A stretch of 64,000 bases of DNA from a virus, in IMG/VR virus record IMGVR_UViG_3300022074_000024, positions 1 through 64,000 of that record. The stretch is one strand, 5' to 3'. Shown here one piece after another: positions 22,088 to 31,592 of this stretch (its first letter is position 1; each line of letters opens with the position of its first letter). The notes below the pieces were generated by a model. It made no database searches and was not told the DNA's origin. It saw only the letters and a list, made by a program, of their open reading frames with translations. Both the position numbers and the translations under genes were made by a program.

Positions 22088-22738
22088 TTAGAGATTAGAG
22101 AGAAAATCATTGAATAGATTCAACTTATGTTCTTCTAATTTTCTTTGGTCTACAAGAGTATTGATTCTCTTTTGTGTTTTTTGTGCGAGTTGTTCACGAA
22201 GAATTCCTCCTTCCCAAATCCACTCTTTTCCTTCCATAATTCCAGATACAAATGCGTCTGGTGCAGAAGGATCGGCAACGATATCAGCAGCAGTTGCTAA
22301 CATAAAATCTTCACCTACAACTTTGCATCCATGAAGGTCTTCTTTGAGTGAACCAACACCACGAGAAGATACCCCAAGTGTTACACCTTCACCGATAAGA
22401 TTTTGTGCAATCTTACCCATAGGTGTGGAAAGTAATTGTGCCTTTCCGATAAAATTATTTCCCTCTTGTCGAAGAGAAGTAATCTTATGTGATACACGAT
22501 CAAGATTTACAGTAGGACCATCAGGATGTCCGAGTTCTCCTAATGCTCTACCTTTACTAACAAAACTTTCGTTGTATCTACCAACTTCTTTTGCAAGAGT
22601 TTGAAGTGGATACATTCTTCCATTACGATTCTTAATTTCACCTTGAAGGAATACACCTTCAATATACATTTTCTTTTTAGCGCCTTTTCCTTCGACGATA
22701 AATTTAACTCTTGAAACTTCCTCTGTAATTAGTTTCAT
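22088..22738 (-). CDS. gp21: Prohead core protease gp21
   Basis: Serine protease that cleaves scaffold and capsid proteins during head maturation. 216 residues (T4: 212). The family's YIEGVFLQGEIKNRNGR start, GELGHPDGPTVN with His71, and LGVSSRGVGS with the nucleophile serine (Ser124 or 125) are present. ADPSAPDAFVSG follows, as in U9/gp21 proteases. The start forms a TAATG junction with the upstream virion gene. The cleavage rule Leu-x-Glu fits sites seen in gp23 and in the Gly-rich protein. Confidence 0.95.
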   Translation of the reverse strand: MKLITEEVSRVKFIVEGKGAKKKMYIEGVFLQGEIKNRNGRMYPLQTLAKEVGRYNESFVSKGRALGELGHPDGPTVNLDRVSHKITSLRQEGNNFIGKAQLLSTPMGKIAQNLIGEGVTLGVSSRGVGSLKEDLHGCKVVGEDFMLATAADIVADPSAPDAFVSGIMEGKEWIWEGGILREQLAQKTQKRINTLVDQRKLEEHKLNLFNDFLSNL

Positions 22739-23274
22739 TAGAAATCTCCTACGATTTGAACTTCTGAAATATGTGTTTTACCACTTCCACGAACTGCAAC
22801 TTTTACAACTCGTCTAATTTCACCTACTGCATCAGTAGCAGATAAATTAGCATCACCATAACCTAAAGTTACAGTTCCTGATTGAACTCCGTTTATTGGA
22901 TCTGGTCCTGTAACTGCTGTAACTGATGCACTTGTAGTATTAATACCAGAAGGTGCACATCCTGTTACTTGAACAGTGTCACCAACAACAAATGGAGCTT
23001 CTGTTCCAGAAGGAAATCCAAATTTAATTGCTGCAGATGCATTTGTTACTGATGCTGTTTGTATTGAAGCAACACTTTCTTTAAAAACTGTTGGAGTATC
23101 AACAGGAACAAATAAACTACTGTCATCAGTAGCTGTTGGATTGGTTCCAACTTCAACAAAAGCATCACCACCAGCTGGTGTTATTCTAAGATAACCCGAT
23201 TTTAATGGTATTGATGCACTTGTTGCGTTATCAGTAACAGATGCAATTTTTTGTACGACCTTAAAAGCTGCCAT
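22738..23274 (-). CDS. Predicted virion protein between gp21 and the core protein
   Basis: 178 residues from the ATG at 23274; a start at 23286 would add four. Beta-rich, with low Cys content, Ser/Thr/Ala/Val-rich repeats and an N-terminal strand region SGYLRITPAGGDAFVEVG. It sits in the head assembly operon and has its own late box (23299-23306). I recognise it only as a small cyanophage structural protein; capsid decoration is a guess from composition and position. Confidence 0.7.
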   Translation of the reverse strand: MAAFKVVQKIASVTDNATSASIPLKSGYLRITPAGGDAFVEVGTNPTATDDSSLFVPVDTPTVFKESVASIQTASVTNASAAIKFGFPSGTEAPFVVGDTVQVTGCAPSGINTTSASVTAVTGPDPINGVQSGTVTLGYGDANLSATDAVGEIRRVVKVAVRGSGKTHISEVQIVGDF

Positions 23275-23298
23275 TTTTATAATCAACCGTGATAGTGT

Positions 23299-23306
23299 TA
23301 TTTATG
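23299..23306 (-). promoter_or_regulatory. Late promoter box CATAAATA
   Basis: Late-type box on the minus strand overlapping the 3' end of the core protein gene, about 25 bases before the ATG at 23274. Confidence 0.55.
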
Positions 23307-23505
23307 ATTCTTCTTCAGTAGAATCTACTGGTTCATCAGAAACTTCTTCTGCATCTGCAATTGTAGGATCAAACATTTGCATAGCGATACTAGGTTTCTG
23401 AGATTGTATCCTCTCAGCAGCCTTACTATACAGTGTGTCTTTGATCGAATCTGATATTTCAGCTGCTGATTTATCAGTTGCAATCATGTCAAGTAATTCA
23501 TCCAT
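23302..23505 (-). CDS. Prohead core protein, gp67/gp68-like
   Basis: 67 residues, acidic and helical. It begins MDELLDMIATDKSAAEISD and ends with a Glu/Asp-rich tail. T4 has the small prohead core proteins gp67 and gp68 between gp20 and gp21; position, size and charge fit here, and cyanophage counterparts start in the same way. Which of the two it represents cannot be decided. A perfect late box overlaps the end of gp20 just upstream. Confidence 0.75.
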   Translation of the reverse strand: MDELLDMIATDKSAAEISDSIKDTLYSKAAERIQSQKPSIAMQMFDPTIADAEEVSDEPVDSTEEES

Positions 23506-23533
23506 ATTTAATATTATGTTAAGATATCTTGAT

Positions 23534-23541
23534 TATTTATA
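23534..23541 (-). promoter_or_regulatory. Late promoter box TATAAATA
   Basis: Perfect late box on the minus strand overlapping the gp20 stop region, about 29 bases before the core protein ATG. Confidence 0.65.
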
Positions 23542-25213
23542 TCTCTGCCGACTTAACATCTTTTTGGAACTGAGCATCTGCTACTGCACCATCAGATTCT
23601 AAGTCAGGTTCGACAGGTACATTTCCTAAATCTCCACCACCTTCAAGTGGTTGTCCAGTGATTGGATCTATTGCACTTGGATCAGGAATTACACCATCTT
23701 TAATTTCTTTTTTAATTATTTCATCTTGCTCTTCAATTTCCTGATCAGTTTGACGAAGAACTTTTGTTCTTACATAATGATTAGAAAAATACTTACCAAT
23801 ATAAGGTTCAATTGTTGCTAATGTTCCAAGTCTTTCATTCATTAATTCAGACTCTTTTAATTCTGCAAATTGATTATCATATAAGAAATCATATTGAATA
23901 TGATCACTTAAAGAATCCCAGTCTTCTGGTGTAATTATATTTTTTAAAATTAATTGTGTTTTTAGTAGATTGCTGAATAGATTTCCAAATCTTTTTCTCA
24001 ATCTTCCTACAAATTTTGCAAACTTTAATTCATCTCTTAATATCTCTGATGATCTTCCTAAATTAAATCCACCATCACTTGCAATTCTTGATTCTGGAAC
24101 ACCTAATGCACGATATAATTTTTTCTGAAAATATTCAATATCTGTAAGTTCACCTAAGTTTTGTCCACCAGGTAATGTTGTAATTTCAGTTCCTCTTCCA
24201 CCTTCTCTTCTTGGCAACCAGAAATCTTCCATCATAGACATGAACTTACGATCATCTCTTACCTCACCAGTATTAGCATCATAAACAAGTTTATTTCTAT
24301 AACGAGACATCACTTCTTTAAGGTATTGTTCTGCCTTTACCTTTGGAAGATTACCAACATCAATATAGAATATTCTTCTTTCTGGTGCTCTTGATAATCT
24401 GTAGATAACAAGACTATCTTCAATCATTCTTAACTGATTTAAAGCTTTAATTGCTTTATGTAAGTATGATAAACAAGTTCCTTTATTACGATCAAATAAT
24501 CCAGATGTCACATGACATACTGAATCTTTTGCAATTTTAATTTGTCCTTTGCCACCTGCACCTGCAGCAGTTGAATACATTGTTGTAGGATAGTTTGGTT
24601 TTGGTGAGTAAATATAATACTCGTCTATCTCAGGATATTCTGCTTTCTTAGTCCCATTTCCTGCAAGTGGATCTAACGGTAATTTACCTTTATTATTTGT
24701 ACCCTTTTCTTGACGGACAAATTTCATCTTCATTGGATCAACATATCTGATCTCTTGAATACCATCTTGTGGTCTTTTGGTATCAATAACTTTTATATAA
24801 TATAATCTTCCATCTACATACCAATTCTTAAAAATTTCGTGAGACTTTTTATCAAAGTCCATCATTTCTTTAATATGTTTAAACTCTTCTCTAATTTTAT
24901 CTTTTAATTTATCAGTTGCATTTACGTTTGATAACTCTATTTCTACAGGAGAATCATATAAATCACTAACTATACCTTCATTTACAACGTCTTCAATCGC
25001 ACCATCACACTCTGGATGTAATGCCATCTCACGATATCTTTTAATTAAATCATATTCTGTACGATAAACACCTTCGATATCTACATACTGCCCATAAAAA
25101 CCAGATTGCACAAAATAGTCAACCCCGTCCTCGTTACTACGAGGAACGGGTGATACTACTGAATCGGGTGTATTATCCGAGTCATCAATTGAGAATCCAA
25201 AGAGTTTTGCCAT
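23537..25213 (-). CDS. gp20: Portal vertex protein gp20
   Basis: Dodecameric portal through which DNA enters and leaves the head. 558 residues (T4: 524). It contains the signatures used for cyanophage gp20 typing: IFYIDVGNLPKVKAEQYLKE, the MMEDFWLPRREGGRGTEITT run and LPGGQNLGELTDIEYF. The C-terminal 40 residues are acidic. A GATAAATA box and a TATAAT lie in the short gap after gp19. Neighbours (gp19 upstream, core proteins downstream) follow T4 order. Confidence 0.96.
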   Translation of the reverse strand: MAKLFGFSIDDSDNTPDSVVSPVPRSNEDGVDYFVQSGFYGQYVDIEGVYRTEYDLIKRYREMALHPECDGAIEDVVNEGIVSDLYDSPVEIELSNVNATDKLKDKIREEFKHIKEMMDFDKKSHEIFKNWYVDGRLYYIKVIDTKRPQDGIQEIRYVDPMKMKFVRQEKGTNNKGKLPLDPLAGNGTKKAEYPEIDEYYIYSPKPNYPTTMYSTAAGAGGKGQIKIAKDSVCHVTSGLFDRNKGTCLSYLHKAIKALNQLRMIEDSLVIYRLSRAPERRIFYIDVGNLPKVKAEQYLKEVMSRYRNKLVYDANTGEVRDDRKFMSMMEDFWLPRREGGRGTEITTLPGGQNLGELTDIEYFQKKLYRALGVPESRIASDGGFNLGRSSEILRDELKFAKFVGRLRKRFGNLFSNLLKTQLILKNIITPEDWDSLSDHIQYDFLYDNQFAELKESELMNERLGTLATIEPYIGKYFSNHYVRTKVLRQTDQEIEEQDEIIKKEIKDGVIPDPSAIDPITGQPLEGGGDLGNVPVEPDLESDGAVADAQFQKDVKSAEI

Positions 25214-25243
25214 TGTATAACTATTTTTCTTTTATTATAGCAC

Positions 25244-25251
25244 TATTTATC
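25244..25251 (-). promoter_or_regulatory. Late-type box GATAAATA before gp20
   Basis: Late-like box on the minus strand in the 42-base gap between gp19 and gp20; a TATAAT element follows about ten bases later. Confidence 0.5.
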
Positions 25252-25255
25252 AGTT

Positions 25256-25843
25256 TTAACTAATGCTTTCTCCTCCAGCATTTTCACCGACACCTTTGAT
25301 TGATTCAAAGTATAGTACTTGTAATTCTACCGTAAACTCCTCTATTGTGTCAACTGTTTCGTAAGATAAGTCAACTTGACTGATGTTTGTTGGGAAAACA
25401 TCATAGAATCTGTAACTTCTTAATGTAGATCCGTCACGATCAAGTTGATGAACATAAGCATCTTCCTGATAATCTGCTGGATTATTAGCACCAGTAGCAT
25501 CAGATAATCTGTTAATTGAGTTCATCCACTTCTCAAAAGCAGAACGAATTGAAAAATCAGTATCGTTAATAACTGTGATAGTCCATGTATCAAATGTTCT
25601 ATCTCCTGCTATTTTTAAGATTCTTCCTCTAAAGTTAACATCAATTGGAGTGATGTTAGAAGCAGGTAAGGCAGCTGCCTTAACTAAGAATCTTGCTTTA
25701 TCCTTCACATCGTTGTCGATTGCGATTTCCTCTGGGAAAGCAAGTTCGACTTCAAATAGATTCGGTCTTGCACCACCACCAACTAACTTACTCTTAAAGT
25801 CAGTGATTCTTCTTAAAGGTGGTCTATTGAATTGGGTTGCCAT
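25256..25843 (-). CDS. gp19: Tail tube protein gp19
   Basis: Forms the inner tube of the contractile tail. 195 residues (T4: 163). The N-terminus RPNLFEVELAFPEE, the segment KAAALPASNITPIDVNFRGR and the ending ETVDTIEEFTVELQVLYFE fit the T4-type tube fold. A GAGG ribosome site precedes the ATG. It lies directly after the sheath gene gp18, as in T4. The protein at 16597 has the same arrangement of elements. Confidence 0.93.
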   Translation of the reverse strand: MATQFNRPPLRRITDFKSKLVGGGARPNLFEVELAFPEEIAIDNDVKDKARFLVKAAALPASNITPIDVNFRGRILKIAGDRTFDTWTITVINDTDFSIRSAFEKWMNSINRLSDATGANNPADYQEDAYVHQLDRDGSTLRSYRFYDVFPTNISQVDLSYETVDTIEEFTVELQVLYFESIKGVGENAGGESIS

Positions 25844-25860
25844 TTTCTTTAATTACCTCG

Positions 25861-28020
25861 TTAAACAGAACCGACTACTTCCTCGAATGATACACCTGTT
25901 CGTGTAGCAACGAAGGTTAGACCGATGAAGTTAATGGATCTTGCAGGTTTAATGAATATGTCTGCGACAAATTCATTATTATCTATGATTGCAGCAGTGT
26001 TATTTGTTTCGTCACAGATAACTCTGAAGTCAAAGATTCCTCGTTTTGCCTGTACATCACGAAGGAAAGGTTCAACAATATTCACAAAGTTTGTCCTTGT
26101 GATTTCATCGTTGAATTCAAACATCTGATCTCTTGCAGCAGAGGAGATTGCATTTTCTAGGAAAATAAACAATCTACGAACGTTTATTCTGTCAAATGCA
26201 GATGCTTTTCCAAGTCCTGTCTTATCACCAAAGAGAATAATTCCTCCACCAGGTGAGAAGATAATTGGATTAATTCGATTAGAATATAACTTATCTCTTT
26301 GTGTTTGAGATGGGTTATATGTTAACTTAACTGCGTTAAGTATTGCACCTCTTGCAGTTCCAGCTGGTGAGAACCAAGGGAAGTTGTTAATATCATTTCT
26401 TGCACATAATCCTGCAATGTCTCCATTCATTGGAACATATCTGAATGTATCTGCGAAACGATCATACATGTATTTGTAACTTCCATCAAACACTGCGAAT
26501 GATGATGAGGTTACAGGAGCAAAGAATCCAACCACATTATCTGTTATTGCTTCATCATCAAATACTGTTACAGAACCTGCTGCTCCGTCACTTAAAAATG
26601 CTCCACGATGAGGTGAAACAAATGCAACTGCATCTTTTCTTATTTCTGCAACTGCAATAATTTTATTTGCTAATGATTGAGTTGTTTCTTTAGTGTGATT
26701 ACCAGAACCCATTAGAATAAAGTCTGCTGAGTTTAAGTTATCATCTTCAAAGAGTTGATAACCACCTGCTAATCCAGCTAAAGTAACTTGGAATGCACCA
26801 GTTGCTTCTTCATCTGTTCCACCATCGTAGTTTTTACCACCACCTAGTGTTAATGTTGTTGCTCCAATACCTGCAAATCTAATACCTTGTGTATTTTGAT
26901 CCCAACCTACATCACTTGAAAGGTTGAAAGTACCAGCTGCGAATGATGTAGTGACAATACCTGTAGGTGCTCCACCAGCAAAGATATTTGTTGAATTATT
27001 ATAAGTATACTTTCTCCAGTATGAAGGTGAACCTAATGAATACTCACCATCTTTTGCTTTTGAAAGTGATAAGTGTTTCTCTAAGATAGTACCTGCATTA
27101 CCTGATACTTCACCAGTATCATCAATTACAACTACATGAACTTCATCAAATTTTGAATCACGAGCAGATGAAAAGTTTGATGTACCAGGACGATCTGATA
27201 TGTTATTCCAATTAATTGTTGAGTTTGTTAATTGAATTGTTTGTGAATCAAACCAATCTGTGCTTGAAGTTGGAGTTCCAGTTGTGTAAGATGAGGATTG
27301 TCCAGTAGTATGAATCGCAACAGCAGTATTTCCAAACTTGTAAATACCATTTGGTTGGTAAGTTACATCGGTTGAAACACCTGCATTTGTTAATGATTCT
27401 AATATCTTAACTGATACATTAGTGCCATCAATTTGTGTGACAATTCCTTTAAAGTAACCAGTCAATAATGATGTTGTACCTGCACCTGCTACAACAGTGT
27501 TTGCTGGAATAGCTTGTGTTATACCATAACCAACTTGTATATTTGTTGGTAATGCACTAAAAGTTAATATTTGATCTGCTAAATCATCAATTATGGCAAC
27601 TTTTAAATCATTTGCCCATGAACCAGGATTTCTTGCAGCAACAGTTACTCCAGTAATTGTTGATCCATCATATCCCAAATCGTTATAATGTTCTGTGCTT
27701 TTTATCTTTATGCTTCCTGCTGTTCCCGAAAAAGCATTCTTTAAGTCATCATCGTCTGCTCTAACAACTCTTAATGGTCCACCATAGGCAAGGTATGATG
27801 AAGCAACCATCCAATACTCATAGTGCTTATCAGCAGAGTATGGTTTTCCAAAAGCATCTAATAAATCCTGCTCTGTCTCTACCAAAATTGGAAGGTCAAC
27901 TGCTCCTTTAGCAAATGGGCCAACAAGAGCACCAACTTTATCCGATGCTGTGTCTACACGACCAACGGTTAAGTCAACTTCTCTAACTACAATTCCAGGA
28001 GATGCTAAATTTAGTGGCAT
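25861..28020 (-). CDS. gp18: Tail sheath protein gp18
   Basis: Contractile sheath subunit. 719 residues (T4: 659). The N-terminus LASPGIVVREVDLTVGRVD and the C-terminal domain (AICDETN-like FRVICDETNNTAA, SINFIGLTFVATRTGVSFEE) are those of T4-type sheath proteins. The middle (about 150-330) is Thr/Ser/Gly-rich and variable, expected to be the surface-exposed protease-resistant region. GGAG lies at normal distance before the ATG. gp19 follows 17 bases later. Confidence 0.95.
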   Translation of the reverse strand: MPLNLASPGIVVREVDLTVGRVDTASDKVGALVGPFAKGAVDLPILVETEQDLLDAFGKPYSADKHYEYWMVASSYLAYGGPLRVVRADDDDLKNAFSGTAGSIKIKSTEHYNDLGYDGSTITGVTVAARNPGSWANDLKVAIIDDLADQILTFSALPTNIQVGYGITQAIPANTVVAGAGTTSLLTGYFKGIVTQIDGTNVSVKILESLTNAGVSTDVTYQPNGIYKFGNTAVAIHTTGQSSSYTTGTPTSSTDWFDSQTIQLTNSTINWNNISDRPGTSNFSSARDSKFDEVHVVVIDDTGEVSGNAGTILEKHLSLSKAKDGEYSLGSPSYWRKYTYNNSTNIFAGGAPTGIVTTSFAAGTFNLSSDVGWDQNTQGIRFAGIGATTLTLGGGKNYDGGTDEEATGAFQVTLAGLAGGYQLFEDDNLNSADFILMGSGNHTKETTQSLANKIIAVAEIRKDAVAFVSPHRGAFLSDGAAGSVTVFDDEAITDNVVGFFAPVTSSSFAVFDGSYKYMYDRFADTFRYVPMNGDIAGLCARNDINNFPWFSPAGTARGAILNAVKLTYNPSQTQRDKLYSNRINPIIFSPGGGIILFGDKTGLGKASAFDRINVRRLFIFLENAISSAARDQMFEFNDEITRTNFVNIVEPFLRDVQAKRGIFDFRVICDETNNTAAIIDNNEFVADIFIKPARSINFIGLTFVATRTGVSFEEVVGSV

Positions 28021-28054
28021 CTTTGTTCTCCGAATCTCAGATTATTTCTGAAAT

Positions 28055-28062
28055 TATTTATT
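28055..28062 (-). promoter_or_regulatory. Late-type box AATAAATA before gp18
   Basis: Late-like box on the minus strand about 35 bases before the gp18 ATG, just after the hairpin at 28077-28091. Confidence 0.45.
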
Positions 28063-28076
28063 AAAATATCCTTTTT

Positions 28077-28091
28077 CATGTAGCCTACATG
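28077..28091 (-). other. Perfect hairpin between the membrane protein gene and gp18
   Basis: The inverted repeat CATGTAG/CTACATG (stem of six or seven pairs, tiny loop) lies 2 bases after the stop at 28094. On the minus strand it is followed by AAAAAGG rather than T, so it is not a standard terminator; it could be an RNA processing or stability element. Confidence 0.5.
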
Positions 28092-28093
28092 CA

Positions 28094-28363
28094 CTAAAAA
28101 GCACCATCCCAGAAAGTATCACCTATAGGTTGCATGTTTCTTGATATGAAATATAGTCCTAAATTGCACACAAACCAATTAATATTGATCACCCAAGTTT
28201 GTCTCCACAAATATTTTCGATTTGTTTCAACAATAAAGATATTTCTTTGATTATCAGATTGTTTTACAATTTGTTCCAATATCAAAGCAATGACAAACCC
28301 TATTGCATAGATGTAGAATGCAAAATTTAAAAAACTAGAACTGAAAAGTAAAGCTGAAATCAT
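28094..28363 (-). CDS. Small two-helix membrane protein between gp17 and gp18
   Basis: 89 residues from the ATG at 28363, which overlaps the terminase stop as ATGA; a GTG at 28375 would add four. Hydrophobic segments at about 8-32 (FLNFAFYIYAIGFVIALILE) and 57-73 (VININWFVCNLGLYFIS) predict two transmembrane helices with a basic loop between them. T4 has no gene at this place that I can match. The size would suit a holin-like or membrane-anchored protein, but no family feature supports that. Confidence 0.65.
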   Translation of the reverse strand: MISALLFSSSFLNFAFYIYAIGFVIALILEQIVKQSDNQRNIFIVETNRKYLWRQTWVININWFVCNLGLYFISRNMQPIGDTFWDGAF

Positions 28364-30006
28364 CTGTAATCCCACATATAAGAACGGTCTCCGTATTCAT
28401 CAGTATGCCATACATCTCCATCTTTGTCAACAAACTGACTATCCTCTAAACCTGTCTCAATAAATCCAAATGGTGCCATGTCCTGTTCAATTTGATTCTT
28501 TTGTTCCTCATATATTCTCTTTCTAATATCATTATCAGTCATTTCCTTGAAATATTCTTGCTGAACTAACCATGCAAATATGACTAAACACATAGCCAAG
28601 TCGTCATTACACCCTTCTTCTGCCTCAAATGAGTTATGTTTTTGTGCAAATGTAGTCAATTCTGATATGATTTCATAGTCACATGTGATTAGTTTATGAT
28701 CTTCAATCAGTGTTTTCAGGTTACTACAACCTAATTTTTTAACTGATGCAGTGGTTCTGACACCTAATTGTGTCTTCTTTCCTGAAAACCCTTGACCAAC
28801 TATCTGACCATTTCGACCTCTCATCGACGCCATAAGTATGTTTTCATACTCTAAATCATATTGAAGTATGCTGGCAACTTGGTCTCCTATATCATTTACT
28901 TCAACTAATATGTAAGAATTATTATATCCTTTTGCTACATCAAGTATTACATTTGGAAATAACATTGGTTTGATTTCGTTATTTCGATACTTTGCGACTA
29001 CTTTGTATGGAAACTGTGTTACATCAAATACTATGAATGCAGAGTAATCATTACCAAGTCCTCTTGCTACATCCACAGTAATAATATAATTATGATCTTT
29101 TTCTGGTTTTTCGTAGATATCTAATCCAGCATTCTTAGTTATTGGAGTATCATATACCATATTTCTTAATATGGAAGGTGCTATCAAAGTATTAATAGAT
29201 CCTAAGAACTCACATTCAAACTCAACTTTGAATTGTTGCTCTGATGTATTTGCTATTGTTTGCTCTTTCCATACATCATCTCTGCCTGGCACTTCAGACC
29301 AGTGAACATCTGTTGGAATATATTCGTTCTTTCCTCTTTCTGCATCATGCCAATACCTATAAAAATGGTTCATTCCGTGAGGAGTAGAAACCATTATGAC
29401 TTTGGTGTTTTTACCAGAAGTGATAGTAGGATATACTGAGGCAAAGAATGACTCAGCAATATGGTTAGGAACAAAGGCAAACTCGTCCAGAAAAAGAATG
29501 TTGAAAGACATACCTCTAACTGCACTTGCAGAGGTAGATGCCGCCAGTATTTTAGATCCATTTTCTAACTCCAATGATCCTTTATTCCAAGATATAATAC
29601 CTTGTTGCATCCATTTAGGTAAATTCTCATATGCAGTCTGTAATCTGCCTAATAAATCTCTAGCAGTTGCTGCTTTGTTTGCAAGAATACCAATGTTTGT
29701 ACTATCGTTGAAAACAGCATAATGTAAAAGATATGATACAGATGTAGTAGATTTACCTGTCTGCCGAGGCATCTTACATATATTGAAACGGTTTTCGTGA
29801 AAGTTTTTGATTAACTTCTCCTGAAAATCATAAGGATGAAACTGAGTTAATCCTTCATCAAGAGAAACAATCTTGATATATTTTTTTGCAAAATAAACTG
29901 GGTCTTGCTTGCATTTAACAAATTCAATGACCTGCTCCTCTGTAAATTCATGAGGAGTATTTGCTTTTTTTAAATTTGGATTACCAAGGTATACATTATC
30001 ATTCAT
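28360..30006 (-). CDS. gp17: Terminase large subunit gp17
   Basis: ATP-driven DNA packaging motor and nuclease. 548 residues (T4: 610). Walker A RQTGKSTT at 81-88, Walker B ILFLDEFAF with Asp174-Glu175, a C-motif region VIMVSTPHG at about 203-211, and nuclease motif ITVDVARG with Asp312. Later nuclease acidic residues lie in EEGCNDDLAM. The 3' end is joined to the small membrane protein by ATGA. gp16 is two genes upstream, separated by the mosaic 524-residue gene. Confidence 0.97.
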   Translation of the reverse strand: MNDNVYLGNPNLKKANTPHEFTEEQVIEFVKCKQDPVYFAKKYIKIVSLDEGLTQFHPYDFQEKLIKNFHENRFNICKMPRQTGKSTTSVSYLLHYAVFNDSTNIGILANKAATARDLLGRLQTAYENLPKWMQQGIISWNKGSLELENGSKILAASTSASAVRGMSFNILFLDEFAFVPNHIAESFFASVYPTITSGKNTKVIMVSTPHGMNHFYRYWHDAERGKNEYIPTDVHWSEVPGRDDVWKEQTIANTSEQQFKVEFECEFLGSINTLIAPSILRNMVYDTPITKNAGLDIYEKPEKDHNYIITVDVARGLGNDYSAFIVFDVTQFPYKVVAKYRNNEIKPMLFPNVILDVAKGYNNSYILVEVNDIGDQVASILQYDLEYENILMASMRGRNGQIVGQGFSGKKTQLGVRTTASVKKLGCSNLKTLIEDHKLITCDYEIISELTTFAQKHNSFEAEEGCNDDLAMCLVIFAWLVQQEYFKEMTDNDIRKRIYEEQKNQIEQDMAPFGFIETGLEDSQFVDKDGDVWHTDEYGDRSYMWDYR

Positions 30007-30012
30007 AATTTA

Positions 30013-31587
30013 TCAGCAGTTCCAACGTCTACGTGCTTGTCTTAATCTACTATCTGGATCTTTTGCTGCTTTTGGAAACTTCTTCATTTGACCTGCACTT
30101 CTTGCACAATAACTCTTTCTACGATTTGCTGCTTTACTTCCTTTCTTTAATTTAGATGGTTTTGTTGTAACAGCAGTTTTTAATTTTGAACCTGGATTTC
30201 TACGACGATATGCTTCAACACCTTTTTGTGTCATTCCAGCACCTGATTTTGTGGGTCTTTTGTGTCCTGACTTGACACTCATACCCTTCATATCATCTTC
30301 TTGCAACTTTTTTGAGTCGTCCTTATCCTCATAACCCAGTTCATCTCTCCAATCTGAAAACTCTTCTTTCTTCACGCAGTTTGGATATCTCTTCCCAAAC
30401 ATAGTTTTCATACCTTTCTTTTCATAACCTTTCCAACACTTTTCATCTAATTCAACTTCTTCATACTTATTTCTACCTGATGGTGAAGGTTGTGTGCTAT
30501 CAAAATGAGGATTGTTTTTAGCAGCGTCAGATTGTGCATCTCTTTTCTTAGTCAGCATCTTTGCTTTCTTATCAAGATAATTTTTCATTTCAACTGACTC
30601 TGATTTATTACCCCAGTTTGCAGCACCAACTTTACGACACTTAACTAATGCACCTGATGCATAAGCACTTGGCCACACAGAGTATCTTGATTTAACCTTA
30701 TGATAGCAAGCATCTTTTGTACCACTACCCTTACCTTTCTTATCTTTTGCTTCTCCTAAAACTATCTCATCTCCTACTTCTACATTATTCTCTGTAAACC
30801 AACCACGATTTGCTTCGATTGCAAATAATACTTTACCGTCTGAATATACTGGTAAACTACTATATGGTTTTAACTCTTTAATACTTTCGATAGTTCCATT
30901 TTCTTTCACAAAAGCAATATCAAGAGGAATACGGGTATTTTTCATATGGAAAGAATGATGTCCAACTTCTTCAAATATAAAAAGCATTCCTTTATCAATA
31001 TCTAAACTTTCACGGAACATAAGTCCTAATCTAAACAATGCATCACTCTTTGGAATCTCTACTAATAATGGTAGATCAATATACCCTTCACTTGTTGTAG
31101 TTGTATGTTGCTCGTCAGGTGTATTTGATGTAAGATTTTTTTTAAGTTGTTTCTTAGAAATCTTTGGTCCTCCTATTGGATCACCATATTCATCTCTTTT
31201 CATTTCTTCACTCATTTTCTTCTTTTTATCAGTTGAAACGTATGTTGGTTTTGCAGCACCAGATTTTGCTTGTTGACCAGGATCTGCTTTCTTTTTTCTT
31301 CTTGAGGCAGAGAGTCTTTCTGACTTACTCATACTAGCACGTTTTGAAGATGATACACATTTAGGTGTACCCTCACCAGGTTTGTCACTCGCACAAGTTC
31401 CTCCAGTGACAACATTGACCCAACCAGGTTTGCCATCTTTAGATTTTGAACCTTTGAACCACTTATGAAGTGAACCTTCTTTTACAGATTGCTGAAATGC
31501 TTTTTTAACTTCAGACACACCGATAACATCGATAAACTCTGCAAAAGTTTCTCCATTTGAATCTTCAATAGTAACTGAATTACTCAT
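30013..31587 (-). CDS. Mosaic basic protein with a DUF192 domain
   Basis: 524 residues. It is built of separate pieces: a basic Lys/Ser-rich region (about 60-135) after KPGWVNVVTGGTC; a DUF192 domain (about 176-277, with LGLMFRESLDIDKGMLFIFE and HHSFHMKNTRIPLDIAFV); ACYHKVKSRYSVWPSAYASG at about 290-309; CWKGYEKKGMKTMFGKRYPN at about 381-400; and a C-terminal RRKSYCARSAGQMKKFPKA module near 483-501. The short modules recur in marine phage proteins as DUF5872/DUF6321-like units (from memory). It sits between gp16 and gp17, so a role with packaged DNA or as an ejected head protein is possible but unproven. Confidence 0.75.
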   Translation of the reverse strand: MSNSVTIEDSNGETFAEFIDVIGVSEVKKAFQQSVKEGSLHKWFKGSKSKDGKPGWVNVVTGGTCASDKPGEGTPKCVSSSKRASMSKSERLSASRRKKKADPGQQAKSGAAKPTYVSTDKKKKMSEEMKRDEYGDPIGGPKISKKQLKKNLTSNTPDEQHTTTTSEGYIDLPLLVEIPKSDALFRLGLMFRESLDIDKGMLFIFEEVGHHSFHMKNTRIPLDIAFVKENGTIESIKELKPYSSLPVYSDGKVLFAIEANRGWFTENNVEVGDEIVLGEAKDKKGKGSGTKDACYHKVKSRYSVWPSAYASGALVKCRKVGAANWGNKSESVEMKNYLDKKAKMLTKKRDAQSDAAKNNPHFDSTQPSPSGRNKYEEVELDEKCWKGYEKKGMKTMFGKRYPNCVKKEEFSDWRDELGYEDKDDSKKLQEDDMKGMSVKSGHKRPTKSGAGMTQKGVEAYRRRNPGSKLKTAVTTKPSKLKKGSKAANRRKSYCARSAGQMKKFPKAAKDPDSRLRQARRRWNC

Positions 31588-31592
31588 TAGAA

